Positions 21,422 to 32,604 of a stretch of DNA of 54,278 nucleotides are shown here, piece by piece. This DNA is from Triparma columacea (taxonomy: Eukaryota; Sar; Bolidophyceae; Parmales; Triparmaceae). The notes under the pieces are model-generated. The model worked only from the letters and a program-made list of their open reading frames with translations. It did no database searches and was not told the DNA's origin. Position 1 is the first letter of the stretch. Every line of letters begins with the position of its first letter. A program made the translations under genes and the position numbers. The DNA lies in assembly GCA_030267965.1 (NCBI GenBank), contig BRYA01000008.1, forward strand, positions 35,711 to 89,988. Reading direction: 5' to 3'.

Positions 21422-24400
21422 TCAATGTTCTGGCGAACCAGGCCTGCTCCCCCCCACATCCAAGTTTTTCGCTGTCTCCCCCTTCAGCGGCTTCAACCCC
21501 TTCGGAGGCGCCCCTAATTTCCTGAACCTCAGCATCTTAAGGGCCGCGCTCACTACCTCCTTCCTCAGGAACTGGCTCAGCTTCATGTCAAACACATTGT
21601 AAGGGTCTGGGTAAAGCTGCGACCCCACCGCAGCCAGTGCCTCTTGGAACTCACTTATCACCATCTCGCTGTCGTCGTCCTCCACCGCGTTCCCCGCATC
21701 GTCCGCCGCGTCCGGGTCCTCCTGCTGAACGTAAGCGAACAGCACCCTCATGGCCCTCTCGCTCAACAGCGGGGGTCCCCCGATGAGGTCAAAGTCTCTC
21801 CCGAAGCCCACCAGCTCCCCCACGTTCATGGTGTCTGCGGAAGCAATGGCGTCGTCGCTGGAGGTGTCGTCGGCGGCATAAGAGGAGAAAATCACCTTCA
21901 GGTTGTGCTTGTGGAGGTCGAACACGTCCTTCACCCTGTCTCCGCCGCACCTGTCCCGGAAGACGTCAACGTCAATTGAGCACGCGTTTGGAAGGACGTC
22001 GTCGATCAGTATTTTGTTCAGCCTCGGTCCGAGCGGCTCCTCCAAGTGGTCGTACTTGTAAGAAGCCAGCCTGGCGATGGACTCAACGAACTTGTTCCCG
22101 TCGACATCGTCCGTCCCGTCAGCAATGCGGGCCTTCCCCGTCTTCTCGTGGTCAATGCAGCACTGCTGGAACACCAAGTCCACCCTGACGCTAGGGAGGA
22201 CCTTCCTGTCCTTCTGCAGCTTGGTGTCGCGGACGAACTTCTTGAACTCAACGCTATCCATCGTGTTGGCGTCGCCACCCTGCTCGGCCGCTGCGTAGAA
22301 CTGGAACATTTGCTTCATGTCCCTGATCCTGCCCTTCAGGATTTCCCTCATCGCTTCAATGTCCTCGTCCATTATGACATTGCTTAAAATACCGATCCTC
22401 TTGTACTCTGCAGCGAGCCTCAACTTCACAAGCTTGGTGTAAGTCCCATCGTCGATGTCCGCCTCTACCCTGACCTTCCGGCTCAATACGGTCGTGCAGA
22501 GGGACTGCCAGACCAGCCTGACGCAGTTCGGGCAGAACTCCCTGTACCTCCTTCTATCCACCAGGCACTCCCTGTGAGCCCTCATCATGTCGCCGGTCTT
22601 GGAGTTCAAGCCCTTCCAGAGCGCCCCCATCTTCTCCGCCATCTCCTTCAGCTCCTCGTGCGTGTAGTGGAGCGGCTCGTAGTACGCGAGGTCGGTGTGG
22701 AGCGCCGTCAGCTCCTCCCACGCCGCAGACGTTTCCGACCGGCTTTTTCGGAACCACGAAGATAGGCCTGGGATCACCTGGAACTTGTCGAAGGAGGCGA
22801 AAAACAGGTCGGCGAAGAAGGCGAACCTCTTCTGGACCTGGGACTCTATAATAGGGACGCGCCTGCCCATGTAGGAGCTGAAGGTGTTGACGACGATCCC
22901 TGAGTTTTCCTCCCGCTTCTTCGCCTGGTTGAGGTGGGCCAACCTTATCATCCGCTTCTTCTTGCTCTCTGGCTCCTTGAGCATTGTGAAGTCCTCCTGA
23001 GTAATGTACCTGAACCTGCGGTGAGAGTAATGAGGTCGATACAAGGTGTTAGGGCTGATGGGAAATTCCGCCACAACATTTGCAAACATATAGACAACCT
23101 TCCACAGCTTGTCGCTACGCTCGCCGCTACGCTCGCCGCCCTCACCTCTCCTCGTATCCGCTCGGAATTACCGCCTTCATCAAGGCGTCGATGTTGGCAT
23201 TGCATTCGTGGACGTGGGGGTTTGCCTCGTGGAACTTCACGTAAACGTCGTCCTCCAGGCTCTCGACGGAACTGTTGTCGTCAATGTCGCCGTAGCTCTC
23301 CAAGCTCTTAAGGAAGTCTTTGTCGCTCATTTTTGGGTGTAATTTGGCAACCTCGAGGAACACGTCCTTAAGCAGCGCGACGCTCTCCTGCCCCTCAAGG
23401 CCGATCCCATCGCTGTCTACCAGCCTCCTCAGTTTTTCCTCTTCGCAAGACATGCCGAGCCTCGTCCACTGCGACTTAAGTGTTCCAACAATCCAGTCTA
23501 ATATTACCTTTCCGCTCTTGCTCTTGCTCGGCGCGAACGCTTCACTGTGCTCTTCGGCTCCCTTCAACATACCCGGCTTCCAGCTGTCAAGCAGCTCCTC
23601 AATCTTGTCCTCAGAGGCAGAGGCCGGGGAGGAGTCCACATATTCCACCCGAAGGTCAGGGTTTGGGATGAACGTCATGTCGCCCAGGTCTGCTTTCCAC
23701 TTGTAGATCCATCCGAGGCGCAGACTGGATGCGTCAGTTTTTAAGGTGTCCTCAGTGACCTCCTCTATGTGGGGGTCGAGGAATGCCTTCATGCCGCTGA
23801 GACTGCAGTGAGGTGAGGAGGGAAGCGATGCGATGCGAGAAGTAGGTTAAGATTATGAAGGACGAGAGAAACAAAACAGCAGAGAGTATCTATGCTCTCT
23901 TACTGCTATCTCGCTCCACCTCACCTCTTACTGAAGCTCTTGACAGTCTTGGCCAGGGTCGGGGGCTGCCGTGGGGGGCTGTTGAGGATCGCTAGAGCGT
24001 CATCAAGTTTCTTTTGTACCTTCTTCTTCTCCAACGTCATCTTGCTGAGAGCCACGCTTTTCTTGGATACCCTGGCAAGGGTTTCTTCCAACTCCTTCTT
24101 GAGCAATTCCCAAGCCTTGATTACTTTTTCCTTATCCTCGTCGGCCCTATTTAGCCTTTCGTCGGTCGCCCACTTTTTCCACGCCTGGAAAATCATGCTA
24201 GGCTTCAACTCGGTGCACTTTAGTAAGTATTTTCCGAGCAGGTGAAGATTGTGGTCCAGGGCGCTCAGGGACCTCCAGTTGTCCACGACCAGGGACATGT
24301 AGGGCAAAGTCCAAGCCGTGCAAGTCCTGTTGAGAACGCCGTTTTCGATTTGCTTCTCCCTGTCCATCTTCTCGCGAAGCTGGGATAAGCGAGGCGAAAG

Positions 24401-25787
24401 AAAAAGGTTAGTTGCTAAGTTGGCGGGGTTGTGTTTATACTCTAGCCAAACTTTTTCTCAAACCTTTTCTCAAACCTTTTCTATGACTCACCTTCTGTAA
24501 ATAGGGCTGCAACTTGAGCTCCTTATCTAACCTCTGCTGCCAGTACTGAACTGCATGGAACCACGTCGGGCACTTGCTAATGATCTTGAGGACGGACCTG
24601 TCTCCCTTCAATCCCTCCGGGGGATTGAAGTCCTCGGCCTCCCTCCTCCCCAGAAGGGTTAATGTCGAGAGGTTCGTAGCCTTGACTCCGCTACCCAAGA
24701 TAAACACAGAACGGAGAATGTTGTCAACCGCGAACTTTAAATTCTCCCCCACCATGCTCCCTATCGACTTTTCTATGCTCAGTAACAGGCTAGTGAGAAC
24801 GGAAATGAAAATTTTGTGACTCATGCACGTGGGTGGTGCGGTGAGCTCCCTCGCTTCCGCAACCGTCTTCTCTGCCCACATGCTAGTGGATTGGTAAAGA
24901 TGCTTATCCCAAGCAAAATTCTGGAGGTACTCGACCTCCTGGGCGGTTTGGTAGCAGTTGCTGATGATGGAGGTCGCCGAAAAGACTGGAGCAATGGTCG
25001 GGGGCGCCCGTCGGGTGGGCTTGTAATATTGCTGCTTAATTAATTGCAGTTTGTGTGCCTTTCTTACTGCCTTTTTTATTGAAGCTTTTGATTTCTTGTG
25101 ACTCGTCGGAAAGAGCGACGAAACGTCGAAGACCTCTCTCGCGCCTCTCGTTCTTGATTTCGGTGGCGAGACTGGCCGCCCCTTCGCAAGGAGAAGGCTC
25201 GTTCCTATGTTCTCCTTGGGGGCTTTTCTGGTGAGGACCTGCAGCTTATGCAGGATTTTCGCCTCCGTCGTCTTCCGCTCCTGCTCCAGCTGCAAGTCGA
25301 GGTCGTACTCCGGTAGGTTGTAGGTGGAAGATTTGATGCGAGTGTTGACATCCTCCAACAGGACTGTCAAGTGATCGCTAGGTAATACGCTGTCCGCCGC
25401 AAAGCTCTTCAACAGAGGAGGAAGAGCGTTGGATTGGTTCGCTAGCGAATCACCAAAGAACGTCTTCTTGGTCAAGGAGCTTGGAGTGAAGGAGGTGGGG
25501 TGGAAGGGAACCAGGCCAAGTGTAGTGTTGACGTGGTCTTCAACGGTGAATGCTCCCGGCGCCGCCGGGGATGTCTGTGGGCACTTATGGTTGGCCGTCC
25601 GCAGGTATTTCACGGACTTGCTAAAATCTCCAGGCTGAGTTCCACCCCTTGAGGTCCGACCTTGTGTGGATCTTGATATTCCCCTCCTATACGTCGTTTC
25701 GGCATTGAATTGTGCACCATCTCCTTGAAAATAGGTTTGGTGTAGAGCTGATAAGGACTCTGACCGTGACATGGGCCGCCCATCCAT
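21422..25787 (-). CDS. Large coiled-coil protein with EF-hand/p25-alpha-like segments, four exons
   Basis: Exons are 25787-24492, 24379-23925, 23796-23146 and 23015-21422 (1331 aa). Intron 2 has two usable acceptors 6 nt apart (23803 or 23797), giving an optional Leu-Ser pair. The N-terminal about 430 residues are Ser/Lys-rich with no known domain. Residues about 433-580 are charged coiled coil with repeated Trp (VVDNWRSL, FQAWKKWATD). The C-terminal half contains degenerate calcium-binding-like pairs. One reads VEFKKFVRDTKL, then VRVDLVFQQC, then FVESIARLASYKY, the layout of p25-alpha/TPPP-type EF-hand proteins; loop Asp residues are mostly missing, so calcium binding is doubtful. A cytoskeletal or axonemal role would fit but is a guess. 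The start was chosen at the first ATG (MDGRPMS), 71 bp from the divergent small gene. Confidence 0.65.
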
Positions 25788-25858
25788 GACTGCCCTGTTT
25801 TGTTGTAACAGAAGAAGTTGTGGATTGTGGGAAGTGGGCAAAAGATAGAAAAAGACAA
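25788..25858 (+). promoter_or_regulatory. 71-bp bidirectional promoter
   Basis: This is the whole interval between the start codons of the 1331-aa coiled-coil gene (-) and the 68-aa gene (+). Both 5' untranslated regions and both promoters must fit inside it or overlap the genes. No TATA box is seen. Confidence 0.5.
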
Positions 25859-26177
25859 ATGGGGGCAGGCGTATCTGCAATTGATGGGTTAGGGTTAAAC
25901 CCTGAAGCGGAGTTGGGGATATTTGTTGAGTTGAAGCAAAAGTACGAGGCCCACGACGTCAAGACTAAAGCTGAAAAGGGTGAGGCTACGGGGGGAGGGA
26001 GAGGGAAAGCAGAGGGGAGAATGTAGAGCCAGGGTGGAACTAATTCGCACGGTGATAACTGTTTCTTCATCTTTTCGACGCCCTCTCGCAGCCGCTCTCT
26101 TTGACGAGCTCTTTGAAGACTACAAGGCGAAGGCCCAGCAGCAACTGCTCATGGCTAAGGGTTCCAGTGAATCATGA
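25859..26177 (+). CDS. Small conserved-looking 68-aa protein, two exons
   Basis: Exons are 25859-25979 and 26092-26177. The donor is GTGAGG and the acceptor CTCGCAG follows a pyrimidine-rich run; the phase-1 join restores an Ala codon. The product is hydrophilic, helical and charge-rich: MGAGVSAIDGLGLNPEAELG, then FVELKQKYEA, then LFDELFEDYKAKAQQQ. It has no signal peptide or membrane segment. The amphipathic helices suggest a subunit or binding protein. I do not assign a family. The clean splice and tight divergent pairing with the coiled-coil gene support a real gene. Confidence 0.65.
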
Positions 26178-26662
26178 AGAGCGGGCGCGGCCTGGTTACC
26201 CTAGCCAAACAGCTCTTTCCCCTCCCGTTGATTGGCGTGTTTGCTGGCTTGATCTTGCACACTGGCTTGCTCTTGTGTGTCTGATCAATGTTGTGATAGT
26301 AATGAGATAGATGCCTAAACCTAAGAACGAGAGGCGTGGAGTGTCAGGGGCATAAGTGGATAATAACTATGTACATTATAGCTAAAAGCCGCGTGATTAT
26401 TCACGCTCTGCGCGTTCTTCATTTTCAGCTCCAAGTTTGTTTTTTGCAAAAAGATCCTCAATGCCTCGCGTTTCCCAATTCTAGGGAAAGGAGGATTCGT
26501 GCGGCGACTCGTTAGAAGAACGTGTTGTTGAGGAATCGTTGTAAAGGAACTACCACGTCACAGTTGTTGTAGAACAAGGGTTGAAGGGACCAAATACCAG
26601 ATAAATCCCTCCTTGACCTTGCCTTCTTCAGCTGCTGCGCCTCTCTTCCTATTTTGGGTGCC
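26178..26662 (+). other. Intergenic region, nothing recognised
   Basis: This 485-bp stretch lies between the 68-aa gene and the C2 gene and should contain the latter's promoter. Minus-strand open frames starting in or near it read backwards through the C2 gene's first exon and look like shadows. No repeat, RNA gene or clear TATA element was seen. Confidence 0.5.
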
Positions 26663-29600
26663 ATGGGCTTCTTCAAGAAGTTCCGCAAGAAGAAAAAGTC
26701 GGGTGCTGATGCAATGGTGCAGCTCCCGGACGAGCCCGAGCCTGACGTTCGTGTGACTACGACGTCTCCAGACGAATTGCCTGGTTTGGATTCGACCCTG
26801 GGAAAGTTGGAGCTCTTAGATTTAAGAAGACAGAACACACCAGACCCTGGCCACTTGGATCTCGCTGTTGACGATGCTCTTGATGGGCGGGAGACTGCTG
26901 CCATGGTGGATAGATTGAGTGCTGCCACCAAGTTTGCCATAGCTCGGGAGAAGGTGAGAGACAAATAAGAGGTGGAGGGTGAAGGTCGTTGAGTTCAGTG
27001 CCAACTCGCAAGCAACCGTCCTTATTCTCCCCGCAGCTTGCTGAGAGACTATGGAATAATGTCCTTCCCTTCGCCATCATATGTGCCATGATCCTTTCCA
27101 ATTCCTTCATGCAGCAAGGCCTACACGAGATCGTCAGAGAGTTTCAGAAGGTGTGCGGAGCAGCGGACGTGCATGTAGCGTGGGCTGGCGATGTCAGTGT
27201 GGGGGTTGGAAGTGCGATCAATGCTACAAGATCCGCGGTCGAGCAAATTGATGACTATCAGATGGATCTGCAACGCCGCTTTGACGACATTGTGTTTCAA
27301 TTTTCCGAATGCAAGGACATTTCTCAGGTGAGAGCGGGAGAGAAGTGAAGGAGCGTCGCGAATTACGGCACTCCGCATGTCACAAGTCACACCATCTCAT
27401 ATAACCGGGAGAGAAGTGAAGGGGCGTCGCGAATTACGGCACTCCGCATGTCGCAAGTCACACCATCTCATATAACCGTCGCTTGTCACAGTTCAACACG
27501 GTAGAGGAGAGGGTGGAGTTCTTAGACAAGACCCGCAAGGAGCTACGAAAGTTCAACAATTTTGTCATGGAGTACGCCGATGTTCCGATGGCTTACGTGG
27601 ATATCTTTGAGGCGGCATGCCTGGAGCTTCCTGCCGTCCTCAGACAATCCCCCTTTTTTTCCGTGCCAAACAGCCTATGTGTTGGTAATACGGTCGTTTC
27701 CGACTTGCTGAAGGAGCTCCAGAACGATGCCAACGAAACCAGCACCGGCTACCTCAAGAGGCTAGACGATGAGCTCGAGAAATGGGCTACGATGTCCATC
27801 GCTCCAAGCGAAGAGCTTTGCTTGGAGTTGGAGGTCGACGCGGAAAATTCGAAGGTTGGCTTGGAGACTCAGGCTCTGAAAGACACGGTGATGGACTTCA
27901 TAGACAAGATTGATGAAGCTGTAAAGTACTTGAACGCACTGACGTACAGTTTCAGCGTAACTTCCTCCTTCAGCGAAACCTTCACCACGGCGGACGTCTT
28001 CGGAATAACTCTCGCTGTCTTTGTGATTGCGACGCTCCTCGACATGACAGTAATTTTCTTGCCCAAACCATCAAATTCAAAGGTGCAGGTCGGGAAGAGA
28101 AAGCTGATCGTAGAGGTCGTAGAGGGAGGGGGTCTCGTGGCGAAGGATATCACGGGTTTCAGCGACCCCTACTGTATCGTATCTACGTATCCTCCTCCTC
28201 TCGTAACCCTCGCCAACGGGAAGAAGGTATTCGGGGATACGAAAAAGAAAAAGACGAAGGTCGTGCATAGAACCTTGAACCCCGTGTTCAAGCAGTATTT
28301 CACGTTTTACTTGGAGGGACACGAGAAGGAGCTTCGCGTAGAGATGTACGACAAGGACATATTGTCAGTTGACGACTACATGGGTGAAGTACGCATCGAC
28401 TTGGGAACCATTACGACTGTTCCCACCCCTACTTACGTCTGGAATGAGCTGCTGAATTTCGACCACCCTTTGGAGGAAGTCACTGGGGCGCTCAAGGTAC
28501 GATGCCACTACGTGGAGCCTTGGCTAAGCGAGGAGACGTCCGCTCTTGTGAGGGAGAACCTCCAGTCTGTGGTGGACTTTGTTACATCATCAGTGCTTCG
28601 AAGGCTCGTTCACATTCTTGCAATCACTTTCAACGTTGGAATTGTTGGTGTGGGAGTTGCCTTTATATGCCTTAGCAGTATAACTCTTGTCTTTCCCCAC
28701 TACTATTTATGCGTGGGCCTCGAAGGCGTCGTGTCCAGCATCTTTGGCTTGATATTCGATATTATTCTGGATGGAATTGATTTCGCGGCTCAGATTATCC
28801 CCGCTGTGACGATCGACAAGACGATGAGCATGGAAAGACCCAAGTTCGAGTGCGAGGTATTTCGCACCGTTGAGTTCGATTCTGCGAGCAAATTCTTCCT
28901 CTGGGGTAGCATTCTCGCTGTAGGCGTGCAATTCAACGTCTTCGCTCTACTTAGCCATAAATATGGGAAGCCTAAGTCTATCTTCAACAAGAGGAAAACC
29001 AAAAAAGGCGCCTGTGAGAAGAAGACACTAGAGGAGGTCGTCGAGAAAGCTATCCGGGAGTCTGAAATAAGCGAGGAGGAAAGAAATTCATCGTTCTTGC
29101 AGACAGCATCTGAACGCCCGAAAACAACTGCCATTTCGTCGACATCAAAGTTGCTCGGTCACATGTGCAACTTTATCTGCTGCCCCTGCAGGGCCGCGTC
29201 GCTGGTGTTCATTTACTTTTGGAAGGTTTGCAAGCTGATCGTTAAGTATGCATACAGGGTCGTGCGGAGGGCTTTGACGCTATGCCGCCGTGGCGTGTAC
29301 TACATCACGTGCTGCCCATGTCTGCTATATGCTTGGTTCAAAAACCTTGAAGATGGAGAGAGGATGGCTCGCCATCCCAAATTTTACGCTTTTGCGAGGT
29401 TCGCCAAAAATTACTCTGGCGCCATTTTCACGTGCGCGCTGCTCATGGTCGGCAACTCACTGTTGGTGGATGGATTGAGTAGAACTCTTGGCGATTTTTC
29501 CGAGGCATTTGCCCCCGGCACCCCGTATATTGGATGGGTGGGAAACATTTCTGTCGATTTTCGTAACTCTACGGATTTCTTGAGGGAGAAGGTGGACGAA

Positions 29601-31496
29601 TTGAGCAATTACGACGAGGAGCTGCGACTAGTCATTGATGGCGTCTTCAACGTAACCTCTGATAAGTGCGACGTTGCCGAAAGCTTCATTGACGGTATTG
29701 GAGAGAAACTTGAGAGCGTGAAGGATTTCGCCTTGGATAAGACAGACGAGGCAATTGGATTTTTGGATACCGTTGTGAGCGCGTGCCACGAGCTCGTTGG
29801 CTCCATCGACCCAGTCTTGTTCTCGTCCCCTTGGTTTTCAGTTCCCACCCAACTCTGCGATGGGGGTGAGTACGTGTTAAAGATGGCCAAGAAAGGGATA
29901 GAGGTGGTTGATGAGAGTGTGGAGAAGGGCTTGGACTTGTTGAATAGCGACGAGTCTGACTGCGATGAACTTGTAAGCTTTCTCAAGGCTGCCCCTGTTG
30001 TCGATTATCTGGACCTTGCGGGCGAAGGATTGGACATTGCTGCAGTCAAGGTGCTCGAAGTTCTTGCCGGACTGGAGATGTACCTCGATATGGTTGGTGG
30101 AAGTGCTAATTGGGGTGGGGAGGCCGTTGAAGTCGCCATGGATGTCGATGTTTTCAAGTACATTGCGGGCTTGTTCACGATTTGCCAGATTGCGACGGCC
30201 TTTTTGCTCTTCAGTCCCTCTATTAGCCAAGAGAGGAACCCACACGGAAAGGAAAGAATCATCGTTGAGATTGGGAGAGGGCATGACTTGGCCGCAAAGG
30301 ATCTGGCTACTAGCCCGGATAGGAAAGCGACTAGCGACCCTTACGTCGTAGTCTCGTGCGGCAACCACAAATTCAGGACAAAGTATAAGTCGAAGGACCT
30401 GAACCCGGACTTCGGGACGACCTTCAAATGGCGACGTGATGATGAGGAGGATGAGGACGAAGATAGTGAAGAGGAGGGTGGGGGGGGAGGGGGGAGAGAG
30501 AAGGATAAAGGGGGGGTGGGGGCAAAAAGTGGAGAAATTATCATTCAGGTGTTCGACCATGATTTCATCGGCGCTGACGAGTTCATGGGGGAGGTTCGAA
30601 TCGCAATCGATAACTTGAAATTCGACAAGAATGTGGAAATTGTCAAGCACCAGTTGATGCATTCAGATAAGTATCCCAGGGAGTTCGTGCAGGGGACGCT
30701 GGAGCTGCGGGCATTCAGGATGGAGAAGTGGAGGTGGCTCGAGTGCTGCGGGAGGAGGTGTGTGGGAGACGAGACGGAGGACTGCTTCGACAAAACCATC
30801 AGAGGGATTCTCTTGACTTGCTTCAAGACCCTACAGAAGTCCATTGTCCATTACTTTTACTTCCTTTGCAACATAACGCTCCTTAGCGTGTACCTTGGAC
30901 TTCTCATATTCTGCGGAGGGATTTTGTACTTGCCTTGGGAATCGTTCTGCCGAACTGGCGAGGATGGCCTCGCGGGAGTGTTCGGCCTTGTTGAAATGAT
31001 GATTGAGGAGGGAGGCAAATTGACCAACGAGCTTATGGGCGCTGGGAGCATCGAGGCCACTCTTGGGCTGAGCACACCGGAATTCGGATGCAAGTTCTTG
31101 GGGAGTAAGGATCACAATGACGGAGTTAAGGTTGTTATGATTGGGCTTTTGATGTGCTGCTTTGCGCAGTACCACGTTTTCGGTGTAATTAGTCACAAGT
31201 ACGAGGTTCTCAGCTCGCTACACTACAAGAGGAAGGCGGAGAGGAAGACTTTCGGAAGTGGGGAGGAGGAAAGGGGGGCGGACGAAGGGGGGGGAGGGGC
31301 AGTGGGAGTCAATCCGCTCAGGAAGGGGGTCGGGATGAACTCCAAGTGGAACGTCGTCAGAGAGGCCAAGGCTCATGGAAAGCTAAGGGACGCCCTCAAG
31401 AGTCAGAAGAGGAGGGAAGGGGGGGAGGGGGGCGCTAGTGCGACAAAACAGAGGAACGCCATGACGCTTCACGCTGAGAGCATTCTTGAAGCATAA
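26663..31496 (+). CDS. Multi-pass membrane protein with two C2 domains, three exons
   Basis: Exons are 26663-26953, 27037-27327 and 27492-31496 (1528 aa, all introns phase 0). The start is the first ATG; it opens a basic N-terminus (FFKKFRKKKK). The protein is a tandem duplication of one unit: helix, coiled ectodomain of about 230 residues, helix, C2 domain, helix, short ectodomain, helix. C2-A spans about 396-537 (GFSDPYCIV, MYDKDILSVDDYMGEVRI). C2-B spans about 1116-1267 (SDPYVVVSCG, VFDHDFIGADEFMGEVRI) and contains a Glu/Gly insert. Both keep the Asp residues of the calcium loops, so calcium-dependent lipid binding is likely. Helices lie near 98-120, 362-385, 564-600, 657-685, 830-850, 1079-1100, 1311-1338 and 1404-1430. 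It may tether membranes; the precise family is unknown. Confidence 0.8.
27335..27476 (+). repeat. 71-bp tandem duplication inside an intron
   Basis: Two adjacent 71-nt copies (27335-27405 and 27406-27476) differ at only a few bases and make up nearly all of intron 27328-27491. Both begin CGGGAGAGAAGTGAAGG. The splice sites lie just outside the repeat. Confidence 0.95.
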
Positions 31497-31635
31497 ACGA
31501 CTGCGTGTATGTAGTGTCCGCACCACTCTTCATTCAATTATTGAAACCCAAATTTTCATTTCTGAACAACCCAGAAACAAAGTTCATTTTTAAAACAACA
31601 CACTAACCTCGCGCCATTATTCCTACGCATTCCTT

Positions 31636-32558
31636 ATGTGGTCGACCCACTTCTTTAAGCACTACTTTCGTGTGATTCTTTTTCATATCGTATACGACAC
31701 TCCATTCTATCGCTTGCTGTCAATAACGGCGTCCCCTCGAGGAGCAAAATATTCCTCGTACTTACTGTCCTATTATGATTTTGTGGTAGTAAGTAAGGCA
31801 GTGGCGAGTACAATAGATAATTTATCAATTAAGATATCGTAGTGCACACACGAGAAAGCGGAAAGGGGTGGAAAATCATTGCTCACCCTCTCATCATTCT
31901 CTCGTCCAAGTGGGCAATCAACTCTCCTATTTGCTGGGGCATTGAAGCTTCGACGATCGCTAGCCTCTACGCCAGCAACGCCGGTCAGAAACATGGAGAT
32001 ATCGGACCGGGTACAGGATTCTTCTTACCGGGATCTCCCCTCGTTCGCGACTTGACAGTTTTCGATTTCAACACCGAGTCCCTATTCATGGTTAAGGACA
32101 AACTCCTCCCTCCCAACCAGCTAACCTCCCTCCATCTATTCATGGCGGATATGATGGAGTCTGATCCTTTCATCGATCCGTCGATTTCGGGGCCCCCGTT
32201 CACGTGGATCAAGGAGGGTTCGTTCGACAGCGTTGCTGCCAACTTTGTCGTGCACTGTTTGAAAGAGCAAGCCGGGGAGGGGGGGGGGATTAAGGGCAAG
32301 GAGGTCTTCTTCACCAACGTTGTCAAACTCCTCAAGCCCGGTGCGTGCTTCTTCGGGTCCACGATCGTCAACGAGCAGGATTTCTTCAAGGACTGCAAGC
32401 GGGGAACTGAGATCATGAGGAGATTCAACGGGAACGGGATCTTCCATAATATCAACGACACCCAAGCAGACTTGAGGGAAGTGCTGGAACGGCATTTCGA
32501 CAGCGTGACCTGTGACCTTGTTGGGGCAGTGTGTGTTTTCAGTGCATTTAAACGTTGA
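31636..32558 (+). CDS. Class I SAM-dependent methyltransferase, probably two exons
   Basis: The proposed exons are 31636-31788 and 31911-32558 (266 aa). The donor is GTAAGT; the acceptor is AAG after a long pyrimidine run; the join is phase 0 and reads YDFVV-WAINSPICW. The exon 1 sequence RGAKYSSYLLSYYDFVV resembles the N-terminal helix of small-molecule methyltransferases. Exon 2 has motif I (HGDIGPGTGFFL), an acidic motif II loop (VFDFNTESL) and a motif IV-like FDSVAANFVVHCL. Substrate unknown. Its stop is 46 bp from the end of the convergent RecQ gene. The intron placement is the least certain part. Confidence 0.7.
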
Positions 32559-32604
32559 TAGGACCTTAAAGAAATAATGAAATTGCGTTGTGTATCTGAA
32601 ATGT

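Noticed and set aside
27869..28153. Minus-strand frames inside the C2 gene (also 29609-29986, 29877-30662)
   Set aside because: Shadows of a long, domain-bearing + strand exon.
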